Assembly: GCA_947359465.1 (NCBI GenBank)
Contig: OX375878.1
Location: forward strand, 78,288,416 to 78,352,415
Length of the DNA: 64,000 nucleotides
Source: Metellina segmentata
Lineage: Eukaryota > Arthropoda > Arachnida > Araneae > Tetragnathidae
Direction of reading: 5' to 3'
A model generated the notes under the pieces. The model searched no databases and was not told the origin of the DNA. It worked only from the letters and a program-made list of their open reading frames with translations. This document shows, in pieces, positions 11,101 through 26,100 of this stretch. Position numbers and translations under genes: made by a program. Each line of letters begins with the position of its first letter. Position 1 is the stretch's first letter.

Positions 11101-14100
11101 GAAAAAATAAATTCCTTTCCTTCTCTTTCACATTCTGTAGCGCTCTAGAAATTTGATCTCCAATGATAATATCAGCCAGAGGCAACAGTTTCTGAGGACA
11201 TATCTTCCAATTTATCCATTTTCAAATCTCGAATAAATTCCTCTTTGTAGATCCTACCCAAAATTGTTCTTGTCAACAATTCAAGTTGAGAATGAAGGTT
11301 ATGTATTAGAGGTTCTTTTTTCTGAAGAAATTCGGTCACATGATTAAGTATAGGTACTGGCACTTGATACGACAAATATCACCTCAGCCTTCATAGTTTC
11401 TCTTTTAAGGAAATGAACAATTTTTTTTTTGTAGCTCAGTCTTTGTATCATGTATGGCTTCTTTATTGGAATGTTGTCATGGAAATACTTTTGCACTGCA
11501 ATCCACTGTTCAAGCAACCTTTCAGCAGCTGGCTTTAGGCTTAGCCACCTGCTTGACCAATGCTTGATGAAATAGTGAGTGGGAAGTTTCAAGTCTTCTT
11601 GAATTTGTTTGTATGTTGACCAACACTTAGGCCACTGATTAAAAAATCTGTGAATAGTAAAAACTAGTTCAGACACATCTTCCCCTAACTCTTTTAGACC
11701 TTTAAGAAAAGCATTATGTATTGTGTGAATATTACATGTCCCAATGTTAATTAGTTCTTTTTTTCGGGTAGAAAGTAATGAGTTATTAATCTTTTTAAAA
11801 ACTGACCTTCACTAATAAAAGCTCAAGAATTTGTAATATTCAACTTCGATGATAACAGAGAATGATTTTCAGTACGTTCGCAATACTCCTTCAATATTTA
11901 ACCCTCTGGATACAGAGACGGACAAAATTTTTGCATTCTTTGGTTACGGAGGGGTTTGGAATCTTTCAGAACTCAAACTACTGAAGAAATGGCTGAAGGC
12001 CATTAAGATTTCCATGCCACAAAGAGAGCAGTGCTTGAATAGCCTCCGTTAAGTAGACAGGAATGTCGGGGTTCTTGATGGGGAGCTTCGAGCGCTTAGA
12101 ATGTGTGAGGTTGACGATTTATTCCCTTAAAAACTTTGCCAAAGACACCTTCAAGCGTAAATTATCCTACATATTGAAGATTCCACAGTCCTTTCAGAGT
12201 TTGTCATGACATATCTATACCTTCTAGACATAATCAGACCCACAATAGAAACTGCAACATGTGATGACAAAGGTACTAAACGGATTACCTCTCCTACTGG
12301 GTTAACGTTGAGTTAATATCAGCTTGATCCGTCCGGTTTCTTGACCTCTCCATTCTTGTCTTATTCGAGAATCCAAAAATAAAATGGGTCTGTTGAGACC
12401 ACCCTCAGATCTGTGTATGGAGGATGGTATCCCGGCTTTTAAGTGACCACTGCCATCGATCACCATTTACGAGCTGTCAGCATCTGACCTTCTAGAGGGT
12501 TCCTCCTTTTGTTTGTCCCTGTCGAGGGGGTCGGACATACAGATGGTCCTGCTTCCCTTAAACTTCGCCACTTCGTTTTACTGATAGCCTTTTCCTGCGG
12601 GAAAATTTCCAGAACTTGCTGCTAATACACCGTGGGCAACGTGAAGTATCCTTTTACAATTTAAAAGGTACGTTTTTTAATCCATTCTTGAGGTGGAACG
12701 TAGCGCGCATTTCGAAATTGAATTCATGTGAACCCTGTTTTTTTTTTTTGAGGAAATGAATTTTTTTAATTGCACACCAAAAAGTTTTCTTCAAATATAA
12801 TTTAAGAACTTGAAACCCCTGAAAAGGTGACAAAAAATAAAAAGGTGACGTGTTAGGAGCCCTGTAATTGCAAGCAAATATATTATTTTAATGCACAAAA
12901 AACACATAATTAGTTACACAAATATCAATTTGTATACCACAAGTTGTATCGCCGGCTTCACGACGACGAGACGCAGCAGCCGTGAAAAACAGCGGGGTTT
13001 GAAAATTACGACAGTGTTCTTTATTCAAATTACAATTTCAGCGAATATGATTTATTCGAGTCTCGGAAGCACTCGTAATTGTGCATCTCTAAATAAGAAC
13101 AAACAATAATAGTTGCCAAACAATTAAGTTATCAAAATTTCCCTGATTTTTTGTGAAATTTTGACGTTTTCCCTGATTTTTCCAGAGTTAAAAAGTTCCC
13201 TGATTTCCAGGTTCTGTTACCACCTTGTTATATATATACACTAATACAACAAAATTTCACACAGGGTTACTAGAAAACAATGAACTTTAATAATACCTCA
13301 GAAATTGTGTTTCTGGTATTTTCTTAAGACAGTTCTAAATGTAACAAGTAATGCTCAAAAAGGATCATACGTTCAAGAGCATTGCCATTGTAAATATATT
13401 TGACAGCATTTAGTAACTGTGCTGGATGGTGTCTTATAAATAATTTAAATTTTAGGATTCCTTCAATAAAATCAGAACTTGGGAGAAGAAAGCATTGTTT
13501 TCTGAAAATCTTAGTTTATGGATAATTTATCTGGTCTTCATTCCATGCTACATCTCTACTGTTATAAAAGGAAGTGTTTGCGTGTGTGTCTGGTCTGTGT
13601 TTTCAGACGATCTATACCACTTAGTCCTGATTTTTTGTGTAGCCCGAATTTCAAAATTTAATCTAGAACATTTTAAAATTAATTTAATAGTATTTGTTTT
13701 CCTTAGAATGGCAACAGTATGAAGAGATCAGATTCTAAATTAATTTTTTTCCCTTTCATTTCTCAAGCACAAACGATTCCAGCGAAACAACAAATGAAAA
13801 ATTTTGACTGGCATTTATGTATTTTTTTATTCTTTAGTCCAAGTTTCTTATCTTTGCGATCGTTAAAGATAGAGTGAAAATTTCAATGGATTTGAAATCT
13901 GGGGAAAGTTTTACACCAGATCAATATCTCAGGTATTCCGAATTTGCGACGTGTCATGTCGGACTCGTTCTTAAAATTGTTTTTTATTTTTAAGGTTTTT
14001 TGTATTAGTAAGGACACAAAAAGAACCGTGCTGGTCTCCTAGTGTAAAATAAACCATGGAAATTATACTCACTGGTGCAGTTATATTCTTGTCTTCCACT

Positions 14101-17100
14101 TCTGTACCCATTTGATTGGATTCTGAGAGTTTGCATGCTGATGCAACATGTTTAGAAAGGTTGTTCATATCCTCTTCACCCTAAATATAAAGTTATTTAC
14201 ACAACTATAAATCAGCGTCTTATATATCTAACTAAATTAGAAATTTTAAGAGCAAACTTTCTTCTGAACTTGAAGCTTAACAAATTAGTTGTTATAAACA
14301 GCATACATATTTGCTTTATGAAACCATTTTGATAAAATTAGAAAATTTTATTCTTACTTAAAAAGAACATTAGTGCATAAAATTAAAGACATTAAATTAT
14401 CCTTTTTTAATTAAATATACCCATGAAATGTTTACAAATCTTCAATTCTACTTTTAAAAGTTTCAAGTTTTTAACTCAACAGTTGACCACCTTGTCCACA
14501 TTAAATAATTGGATAAACGGTGAATTATTTATTTTTCAACTAGTGTAAGTATTGAAAATATTAACTATATATATATTAGTCCTGTAAAAGGAAATTGAGT
14601 ACAATACATGTTATGTCTAAACTATTTACAGCAAATTATAAGAAAATCTTAACTTTCATTACAAATATGAAGAAACGAGTTTGCTGCAACAAACATGCTC
14701 TTTTGACTTCTTAAATCATTTGATGTAGTACTACAGATGTTTTCAGATTCAAATGTGACAAATAATGACATCTATAATTGCCCCCATGACTTAAGTTGAA
14801 TTTTGCATTTTTGATAGGATAAATACAGTTGTAAGGTGAAAATTAAGTAATATGCAAAACATGTGACGTAACATACACATGTGAGGATACATTCCAACTG
14901 AGGTACCATAATATTTTTTGAAAGAAAAGCCAAACCTAACTTCATAGAAAAAAAAAAAAAAAAAAGGATTACATAGTGTTTCGCTTTTTTTAAATAGTTC
15001 TTAGTTTTTGTACCGGATACTATAACCACTGCATGGCACCAAACAGGCAAGACATGCTGAAGTTGCATTGCATTTAAACATATATCTATCCATTAGCTAT
15101 AACAAATAAATTATATTCAAAGCTTCTGAGTGATAACGCCCTGTAGATGGAACTGAAGGATGAGAAGTAATATTGCAGAGGAAATGCAAATATTTTTGGT
15201 TACATAATGCCTTGGGTAAAAATGCATTTTTGAACATTATAATTTCTCCTTTTAAAACTTTCTAGCAAAATAATGTAATTCCCCTTTAAAAGGAATTTGA
15301 AAAAATACTTAAACTATATCAGAAAATTGTAATTTTCTTACTTCAGAAAGGAAAAACTGATTCTCAGAACCACGATTTTCAGCTACATACAAAAACTTCC
15401 CAGATGCTTCTGCTTCTAACATTTCTTGAATTATCTCTCTTTCAGAATTAGACTAGATAGAAAAAAAATGTAGATCAAATACAATGTTTTAATGGTTTAT
15501 ACAAGATATGAGAGTAAACACTGAACATTTTCATGTGTAATACAATAATCTAGAGAAAATTAGAATTAATGAGAAAATGGTTTCAGGAATAAGAGCCATT
15601 TGTTGTTTAAATCTTTCTCACATTTTCAGACAGATGCTTACTTTAGTTCGAAGTTCTACAAGAAGGACGGGTAAGGGACTACTGATTGTAATAATATTTT
15701 TTTAATTGGGTTACTGAAATGCATAATTTTATCTCTAAAGTAATCCTTTCAAAGCATTTTTAAATTAGATTAAAGTACTTATTCACTTTATAAAATGTAA
15801 TAAGCTCAAATCTTCAATAGGTAAAATATGAATTTGTAACCACAATCTTCCCACAGAATGAAACTATGGCAATAGTACTAAATTTTTAATCCACTTAAAT
15901 TATAGATAACCCTGCATTGTAGCTAACTTCCAAATGATTTACTGTGCTTAATCTTGCAATACTACTTAAAGCTCAAAATCAGGCTCATAAGGTAGTCAAG
16001 ACTGTTATAGTCTCTTTACTGGTCAACTCGAATGTAGCCACCTATGTGACTTTTCATTATGAAACAGCCATGTCAATATTTTCTTAAAGCATACTTGTGC
16101 TTTAAGGTGAAGGAAAACTGAACATCAACTAGCTGATTTAGAGCTAAAATGCTGAATAAAATCCAGCAAGGAAACCTTTTTCAATCAGAATATTAAAACA
16201 GAATTACAAGTATACACAAAGAAAAAGGATTGTTCACAAAAATGAATTTGCAATTTTCTGGTAATTTAAAGAACATTAAATTCACAAAACCTATAAACCA
16301 TATATTCATGTTCCACTGATCCTGTATTTAGCTGCAGTTAAAATTTGAGGAAAGAAAGACATTTAATGCCATTAATTTTGATGTCATACAACTATATTGA
16401 TTTAAAAAATTATTTTCAGATTGGATTCAAAATTGTTCAAGGATCAAAGATTTCAATATGAACAATAACATAAGAAATTATAAATATACATAATGACATG
16501 TATTTAATATGAATTCCATGAAAACTTAACAAGACAGAAACCTAAAACATTTTACAGATTCTCAATTTGCAAATATATTTAGATTTATAAATCTTAATCA
16601 CATAAATTAAACTAATATTTTTTAAATTCAAAGTTGTGAAGTGTTTTTTCCAGAATAGATTTAAATTTACTTACAACACATTGTGAATAATTTGATGCTG
16701 GCTGACGAGCTTGAGTTTCTTTCAGATACTGTTCAGCTTTTACAGAAGAAATAATACCAGGAAATAGATTTTCATATTCGTCGGGATCAGCTAAAGCCAT
16801 TGATGCCTTTTCATTAACTTTCTTCAAATTCTCCTTCCATAACTTCACAATTCTATTTAAAATATAAAAAAAATTAAACAATTAAAAAAATAATAATTTC
16901 AAGATTGTTTAATAAGCAGTTAAAATCAAGTTTTTAAAACAAGAAACTCACCTGGGAACTTGACTAGGCATATGAGTACGAGCAAAAAATGCAGCTTCAG
17001 GCAAGCGTTTACTTTGCACTAACATATCTAAAGCTTTTTCTTTTCTATAAATTATTTAGAAATAGATTTAAAATACATACATATTTTAAATATATACACA

Positions 17101-20100
17101 CATAAAAGATATAAAACATCAAATCTAGAAAACTAATTCAGACATCTCAAAACAAATAATTAGGTAGCTTAAAGACTTGAGCTGAAAAAATGTTTAGCAG
17201 ATTAAAAAAATTATTACACACATTTAAAAAAATATACAGGGTTCATAAAGTTTTAACAAAAAAATTTAGTTTCTATTAAGCTAATTAAGGACATAAAATC
17301 ATTAGACCAACAAAATGTTCCAGAAACTGTCCAGCTTAGTACTTCACATATAACTGTCATGTACTTAACAATGCAATACAATTATCACATACCAGATACA
17401 AATCATCAAAATTGTTGAAGAAAAATAGTTTAAAATATGGGAAAACATTGAAAATGCCATTCATAGTTGATTATACAATTGCAGAAATCGTTTCTTTCAA
17501 ATATTTTTTCTTTTTGTAAAGCATAAAGCTTCCCACATTAGCTTTAGTTGAAAGAATGGATAAATAGGTATGTTTTTTTGCAACTAAACTTGACAAAAAG
17601 AAAAGAACAATTGTTTTAAATCATGTGTCTAAAGTCACAACATATGATAATACAACTAGAAAGTTCTGTGTAGAAATTGGCAAACCAAAAAACATGTGTA
17701 AATGTTCGAATGATTAAAGATCTGTTGAGCAAGCAGAATAAAATATTACATGAAATGTTAATTATAAGTTACATTTAAATATGTAACATAAAAAATGAGT
17801 TTCACAATTCAAAATTTTATCTAACAAAATAAAATTAACAAATCTGCAAGATTTGGAAAATAAATTTGATAAAAACCAAATTTAAACTTTTAATTAAATT
17901 CTACCAGTAACTGCTTACTATTATACTTGTGATATTTATAAACAAAAGTAAATTAATATTTAGACATGTTTGGATTTTAATGCAAGGGCCAAGCATGGTT
18001 ATGTGATAAAAGCCCGAGTAATGTAAAAACATACAAAGCAATGTGTGTAGAGGGTGATCCAAAGTCTGGGAATATAGATGAAATGTTAAAAATTCCAAGG
18101 TTAATACATTTGAGATGAGGACAAGTTAAAATACGACCGTATGGTAAAAGGTTGTTGGCAATGATGGCACGGTTTCACCCACCAGTAAATGTTGATGAGT
18201 GTCTCAAACGGCCCATGCAAAGAGGAGTAATTGAAAGTTCAATCCTTCTTGATGGTTAACTTGGTTGGTTGATTGGTTTTAGGTATAATGGCGAAAACCC
18301 ATATATTGGTTGCACAAACCCATAAACAACGTCCAGTAAATGAACATACACACACAAGGAAAGTTTTACACAGAAGAGAGAAAGACAACTAGGGAGAGCA
18401 CGACACACTCACTTGACGGAGGACAGACATGTATGGAATCACTAAATCTCATGAATTCAATATTGAAAGTATGCATTAAAAATCCTTAGATATTGTTAAA
18501 CCTAATAATTTGAAAACAATTACTTGACTTCGTCACTTACTGTCCTAAAAGGAAATACGACATGAATGCTACATTGTTGACTCCTTCTTGCTCAGAGCTA
18601 CTTCCCAACTTTTCTATCATATTTGCATTTCCAGATGAAGTAGCCAATAAAAGAAGACCACCATAATCTTTTGCTTGGTGTAAGCATTCTTCAGCAAGTG
18701 GGAAATCACATTTTTTCAGAGCAAGCTCAGCTAACAGCTTCCACTTATGATCAGACTATAGGGGAGTAAAAAGATTTTTATCTTATTTAATTGCAAATTT
18801 TTCAAAAAAAAAAATCTTTGAAATTCTTAAATCAAACACAGGTTCCATCGCTTTAATAGATCAATTAATCAAAGTTGCATCAAAAAAATACAATGCCTTG
18901 CATTTATTCAAAAAATGTTCAATTGATAAAACGTCCATCACAAATTACTTACTGGTAAATGCTTTATTTTTCGACATAGTTGCCACCATTGTCCAAGCAT
19001 TTGTTAAGTCTGGGTACAAGCTTTTGTATCCTACAGTCATAGACGTTTACGCCTGTTTTTTAAACCATGTTTCAACTTATCTTTGATCTCATCATTGTTG
19101 TGGGATGTTTGTCCTCCAGATGTGTCTTCAGATAAAGGAATTAATGGAAGTCGAGGCTGTATGGCAGATAGTCCAAAACTTTCCACTTGAAACTTTTGAG
19201 TAGTGCTTTGGTTACGAGCGCTGTGTGAAGCCGAGCCTTGGCATGAAGCAAGCAGACTCTACTTGTCAGCATTCCCCTATGTTTGTTTTACATTACGTGA
19301 CATTGCAAAGTCTGGCAGTTTGCATCAGCATTAATTGTTGTGCCGGGAGGCATGAAGATGAGAATAATGACTTGTTTGTCCCAGAAAGCAGCAGCCATGA
19401 TTTTTTGGGCTGAAATTGACGTTTTTAATTTCTTAGCGCTTGGGGAATTCAAAATGTCACCATTGCATTGACTGTTGCTTGGATTCAGGTGTGTGGTCAA
19501 GGGTGGTGGGGTGATAAACCCACGTCTTGTCACTAGTCACAACGTGATTAAGAAACACTTCACCTGCTTCTGTATAACATGTGAGGAAGTCAAGTGCAAA
19601 ACCAATCTTTTTCTATAAGTGTTATTCCGTTAACATTTTTGTAGCCCAGCGGGTGCACAATTTCCTGTATCTTAAAGACAGTCAGCTTCATAAAGAGCTG
19701 TCATAGACACAGTATGATTTTATGCAATTTTTTTCAATGTGTGATGGCTATTTGCTCGAATTGTTTCCTCCCTCCTCTGAAGAAGAGAATCAGCGATCAC
19801 AGATGGCTTACCTGTTCAGTAATCATCTGAACGTAGGGTCCACCTCCAGAAAAATCTTGACACCATTTGTCAATTCCTAATGTTTTTATAGACGGAAATA
19901 ATTTCTTTGTGAATATCTGCTGGACTGTAAAAGAAAACATATGACAGAGAACACTTCACATTTGGTGGGATTGCGAATCAATGTAGTCGTAAACACATGC
20001 TACTTGAACCAAACTCAGAGTAGCAATGACAAACGACTGCGAGGGGAAAGCTGAAGTCCCAAGTGTTGCCAACATGCTCACTAAAACTTTTCCTTTTGTC

Positions 20101-23100
20101 CTGTATGTGGTGTATATTTACTTTTGAAAAGTCCTTGTATTTTACATGAATTTTGATTTTGTCATTTCATGAATTCTTAATTGAATTTTAAATTTACACA
20201 CTAATTTTCGGATGTTATTTCTTTCCAGTACAAGAGTCTTAACACTGGGATATGTTCTATTTCCAGGTCTTTCCCTGATAAAGAAGTTTTAATTTTTGTG
20301 AATTCTTTTTTGGAACCATCCTTATTTTTGAAACATGTTCTAAGGATGTGCTAGATACTCAAGACATGTTAGTTAATTAGACAAGAGAATATGTATTCAA
20401 ACAACTAGATTTTTACAATAAGACTGGGGTAGAGCTTTTTTATGGTGCAAGGGTCATATTTGTTCCAGCATTTTCAATAACTTCCCAACGCTACTCTTAC
20501 GTCCAAGATTTAATGTTGAATTAAATTCAAAATAAATTATATGCGATAATATTTTGTTGAAGCTGTTATCGATGATAACAGATTGCAATTTTCAATATGT
20601 TCACAATGCTCCTTCATTATTTAACCCTTTGGATACAGAGACGGACGAAATTTTTTTGCATTCTCTGGTTTAGGGAGGGGTTGGAATCTTTCAGACCTCA
20701 AACTCCTGAAGAAATGGCTGAAGTGCATAAATATTTTCATCCCCTCATTTCTGTGCCACAAAGAGAGCAATGCGCAAAGCCTCCATTCTGTTGACATGAA
20801 TGTAGGGATTCTCGATGGGGAGCCTTGAGTTCTTAGTGTGAGAGGTTGATGATCTATCCCCATGAAAACTTTCCTGAAGATACCTTCGAGTTTAAATTAT
20901 CATACATATTGAAGACACCGATGTCCTTTCAGTTTACCCGTGACGTATCTATACCTTCTAGACATAATCAGACCCACAATAGAAACGGCAACATGTGGTG
21001 ACAAAGTTATTTTTTTTTAATTACGACAGGCACTTGATTGCTAATCATAGGCCACTGCAAGGCCAGGAAGTGATGATCATTTGTGAAGGGGCACTCAATG
21101 GGCGACCATCACTACCCCTAACTAAGGACAGCACAATTACATCCATGCCCTGACCCCGAATTCGAACCAGGAACCTTCCGATCCAGAGGCCAACACCTTA
21201 ACCACTAGACCGGTTGGTCGGTGACAAAGGTACTAAACACATTACCTCTCCTCCTGGGGGAAAGTCGTCTCCAGGCGAAGAACCCGGTTCAGACGTGTTT
21301 CAGAAAGCTGCTTCTTTCGTCCGTTTCCGTAACACGAAGGTAGAAAATGATATTCTACCGCTTCGTATGCAGAGGGTTAACGTTGAGTTAATATCAGCTT
21401 GATCCCTTTGGTCTCTTCACCTCTCCATTCTCGTCTGCTTATTCCAGAATCCGAAAATAAAATGGGTCTGTTGAGACCGCATTCAGATCAGTGTAAGGAG
21501 GATGTTATTCCCTTTTAAGTGACTGTTGGCATCGATCACCATTTACAGGCTGTCAGCGTCTGACCTCCTAGAGGGTTCCTCCTTTGACTCTGTTGAGCAG
21601 TGATATCTCTTTCCCGCCAAATGATACGCCTCACAATACTATGAAAGGAAAGTGTCAGTCCTAAATGCCACTCAAGGTTCTATAGCTCAAGTTACGTAAT
21701 TAGGTTAAGAGGGGGTCAGACATGCAGGTGGCCTTACTGATGATAGACTTTTCTCGTTGGAAAATTTCTAGAGCTTGTTGCCAATACACCGCGTGCAACA
21801 TGAAGTACTGTTTTACAATTGAAAAGGTACGATTTTGAATCTATTCTTGCGGCGGAATGTAGCGGGCATTTCGAAATTGAAAGGCAAAAAATATATATAT
21901 ATATGGAGTTTTTAAGCAGTAGCACATAAAAATAAGGAGTTTTTAGAGTTCTTAAAAACGAAAATCCATTTTAAGGAGGATGCAAACCCTGAAAGCTTTA
22001 CAAAACACAAATGAGAGAAATCACACCAGCATAGCCTACAACTCGCAGGTTGCTATGACAGTGGGAAAATCCACTGAGTCACTGCAACTATTTGGAATGG
22101 ATGGACTAACAGACTATGGATTTTTTAAATCATTAGCACATTAAGTTAATGCAAAATGGAAAACATGACTTGTAGGTTTTATACACAGTTGTGTAGCATT
22201 AATATATAAAATTATCCAAATCAGTGTATCTAGCTCAAACATTTTAGATATAGGTACATAAAAAGTATATTAAGCTGTACAAATACATACCAAAGCATCT
22301 TTAGCAATTTTATATGCAACTTTCAGGTCTCCCAATTGAAGGGCAAGCTCAAATTTATGGTCAGGATCAGTTGATACAGCTAATGCTTGAGATTTAAAAC
22401 CCTAAATATAAAGGTATTTTTAAAATCTATATAGTGTATCAAACTTAAGCAAATGAATTAAATAGGAAATATTAATAGAATAAGCACTTTTATCTAAAAG
22501 CATATAAAGTTATATTTTTATAGCAAATGACCAAGCAAGAATTGCACAGCAGGAATTTAAACATTGACTTTTATAGCCTGTCTGATTTTGGCTAAGGATC
22601 AGTCTGATTACTATTTACATTATTAACTTCTACTGAACAACGAACTTGGTGTTTAAAAAAGTATCTCATAAAATCAAAGAACCCATATCTGGTAGTGTGG
22701 TATTTACCTGCTTTTCTAAGAAATGAGCTACTCGTGTACGCTGTTCCCAAGGAATAGATGGCAGAACACTATGAGCAGTTTCAAAATCCCCTCGCATAAC
22801 AGCAGTTTGATATTCCAACACAGATAAGAGAAGAGAGTAAGACACAACATTCAACTCCTTATCCCCAAGATATAATCTACTGTCTTTGGGAATATAACCT
22901 AATAGATACATAACCCTAATGACAAAAATAAATTTTAGAATGATAAATACACTATCAAAAAACAAATATTGAACAAGATGCAAAAAAAAATACAGTTAAT
23001 AACAGCAACATGCAAGAGCAAAAGTAGCACAAACAAATCATCTAATGAATAAATTTATCGAAAAGTATGCGCATATAGTAAAAAAACTTAAATAACCAGT

Positions 23101-26100
23101 ACCGAAAAGTGTATTTTATATAGATGGCAATAAAAGTCGAGCACAATTCACTATAGTATTCTATAACAACAATGAGTGTTAAATAAGTTTCATCTACGAA
23201 ACAGTATTTAATAAGACAGTATTGAATAAAATATTAATAAGTGACAGTAAAGTTTATTTATCAAAGATGTATAAAAGACATTATATATGCATACTGATGA
23301 AAATACATGCATACTGATTAAATAAAAAAACAATTAATGAAGAGTACAAACCTATCTAAATGTGAAATTGTAACAATTTCACCGCCTACAAAGTAATTCA
23401 GTCTGTTCAAAGAATTGGTATATATGAAGCAGTCACCAACCCAAAGACCTGTTTTTACAGTTTCCAGATGAGTTGCAAGTACCTAGTAAAATTATTATAG
23501 CATTAAACACAAAATGAACTTATGTGCAGATAATATAAAGTATAATGTTCATTCAAATACACAATTTATAAAAAAGTTGTATATGAATATTAAGTAATCG
23601 ATAATAAAATTTAAAAACTATTCCATATCAAGATTTCACTATCTTTTCTCAAATGCAAACTTCTCGTGACAGCTTATTTCTATAAATTATATCCTAATAT
23701 TAACAGATTGCAAGTGTAATTAGTTTATATCTAACACTGGGATTGTAAAATGAAGAAAAGTTTTACTTTGAAGTTTTATGATTGATTTGATTTTTTAAAG
23801 TTTATGAGTTAGGAATACTCATACCATAAATTGCAAAGGCAATTTCAAATATACTCAGAGAAAATATTTGTAGTAATTATTTCCATCAGGTGTGTTTGAA
23901 ATATACTAACTAATTTACATTCAGTTTTACTTCACATATAAAAATAAGTAAAACCAAATAGAAATAATAAGGCAAAACTATCAATTAATAATATCACTTT
24001 AGTTTCCAAAAGTACTGCTAAAGAAATACATGATTAATTTTAAACTCTGATTTAAAAGATAAATAAAAATTTGTGAGTAGTTTGATTATAATTAATTGTC
24101 ACGAGAGGTCGCCACTGTGAAATGGTATACATAGACGTGTTTTTGTCAGTTGTGAGTCAGCCATAAATGTGTAAAGACGGTTTGGGACCGGCGGCGTAAA
24201 TGTGATTACGGAAGGCCAGGGGATCGATTGACATGTGAAGTACATATTATTAGAGTGAGTTTGCATATTGCCATTCATCGAGACGCCTATGTAGAAGTTT
24301 GCCTATCGTTAAGTAAGCGACAAATTATAAAAATAGTTTAATATTGAAACAATGTGATAAAGGAATGCATATAAGGCAAAATAAAAAAATTGGTCATTTA
24401 CATCAAAAGATTCGTCAATGCCATCTTCAGGAATAGAAGCTTTGGAACTCCTTGCTTGCATTATGACATCAGAATTATATTTTAGAATGTAGAAAGACTC
24501 GTCTGTTGCAATGCAAAGCAGTTCACCATTCTCAGACCAGTAAACCTATAACGTAATACAAATTAATATGGCAAGACAACTCTGTCAAACCTTCTTATAC
24601 AAAACAGAGCATACTGAATTAAACTAAATAAAAATGACAATAAAATAAGTAGTTAGGATATTAAGACAAGCAAAGTTTTGACTGGCGTTGCGGCTTTTTA
24701 ATTCTTTTAGTTAGTCTCAAGTTTTTATCTTTGCGAACGTTAAAGATAAAGTTTACTTCAAAGGATTCGAAATCTGCAGAAAATTTTACACCAGATGGAT
24801 ACCTTAAATATGCTTTTCTTTAAATAAATAATTTTTCAATTGTAACTTTTATATTTCCACAATACAAATTCGGCCACATTGGACGAAGATATTCATTACG
24901 AACACAAACAGGACTATTAGAGATTTTCTATCTTCACGATCGTTAAAGATAGTAAAAATTTGAATGGATTTGAAATGTGTGGAAAATTTTACACCAGATT
25001 GATACTTCAGATAGTCCATATTTTATGTAAAGTCCAAATTATGTCATAGGCAAAGCATGCTGGCCTGCTAGTATATAAAATATCCTCACCATTGCTAGTC
25101 TAAAAATAGAATTTAATCTTGCTGAGTCACATGCTTGAAGAAACTTTCATCTCAACAAAGTGAACTTTTCTTCAAGTTCCTCACACCAACCCTGTACAAT
25201 ACCAGCCCTATGACAGGATGCATTATCCTGTTGAAAGTATCCATTGCCATTAGGATAAACCATCAGCATTACAGGATGTACTTAGTCAGCAACGATGTTT
25301 AGGTATGATGTCTGAATCAGACTTCCATGCACATGAAATAAAGAGCCCAAAGCATGCCACGAAAACATTCCCCAAACCATCCCATTGCCTTCACCAACTT
25401 GAAGGGTTGAAGCAAGGCACTTATAGAATCCATGCTTTCGTGCTATTTCAGCCAAATTCTAACTTGCCCATCTACATGGTGTAAAATAAAAAGAGATTCA
25501 TCATTCCACATTATTTTTTTCCAACTGTCCACTGTCCAATCCTTGTGTGCCTGAGCGAATTTGAGACGTTTTTATCTTGTTTGCTGCAGACAGCAAAGAT
25601 GTTTGCACAGATATTCGTCTTCCATAGCCCATACAATGCAAGGAATGGCGAACAGTGCACTCAGATATACTTTGAGATGATCCTTGATTAAGATCTGCTG
25701 CACTGTTACTGTTCAGTTCTCTTTAACAATTCTGGAGACTCTGTTCCACCAGATCATTCACAACTCGGTGACGATCACAACTGGCACGTTCAGACAGTTT
25801 TCTTGCTTGACATTCCAGCATTGATACACTTTTACTACAGCTGTTTTTTAACATTCCACAAATGTGGCGGTTTCGCTAATACTCACTCCATACTTCCGAT
25901 CTTCCCATGTTCAAAGTTCGTCAAATCATGTTTTCCTCCATATATTCACGAACAATTCACCTATACTGTCTTGGGAACTCAGCTTTGAACTTTTATACTA
26001 CTCTAGCCTTCCATTGGAAACACTGTAATGCAATAGCTCATATGCTGAAAACTGTCAGGTGGTCATAATAAAGTGCCCGCTCAGTGAATAAAGGAACCAG

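Larger units (their letters stand above)
9120..12863 (-). mobile_element. hAT-type DNA transposon with broken transposase
   Basis: Inverted ends AGGGCTCCTAACA and TGTTAGGAGCCCT are flanked by an exact 8-bp duplication GTAATTGC (9112-9119 and 12864-12871), as expected of hAT. Minus-strand coding remnants, right to left, read [20 protein letters not shown] near 11500 and [20 protein letters not shown] near 11400. Then follow, near 9950 after an insertion, [20 protein letters not shown] and [20 protein letters not shown], the C-terminal dimerisation region. Frameshifts and two insertions (10021-10814 and about 11846-12738) inactivate it. Confidence 0.85.
8747..13227. mobile_element. K-type repeat, copy 1, carrying a nested hAT element
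   Basis: The left end is CAGGGTGGCAACA and the right end, reverse-complemented, is CAAGGTGGTAACAGAACC, flanked by TTATA on both sides (8742-8746 and 13228-13232). Without the inserted hAT the element is about 0.73 kb. Its ends carry repeated TTCCCTGATTT motifs, shared with the copy at 59705-61791. It has no coding capacity that I recognise. The superfamily is undetermined. Confidence 0.7.
8316..14072 (-). other. COPB2 intron 20, nested transposon region
   Basis: A 5.8-kb intron between COPB2 exons 20 and 21. From 8747 to 13227 it is a nest of elements, listed separately. A Helitron-like element follows at 13553-14042. About 0.4 kb next to exon 21 and 13233-13552 show nothing recognisable. 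Confidence 0.8.

Noticed and set aside
8747..13232. K-type repeat as a Tc1/mariner element with TA duplication
   Set aside because: The right flank of copy 1 begins TT, not TA; TTATA and TATGTA flanks fit a 5-6 bp duplication better.
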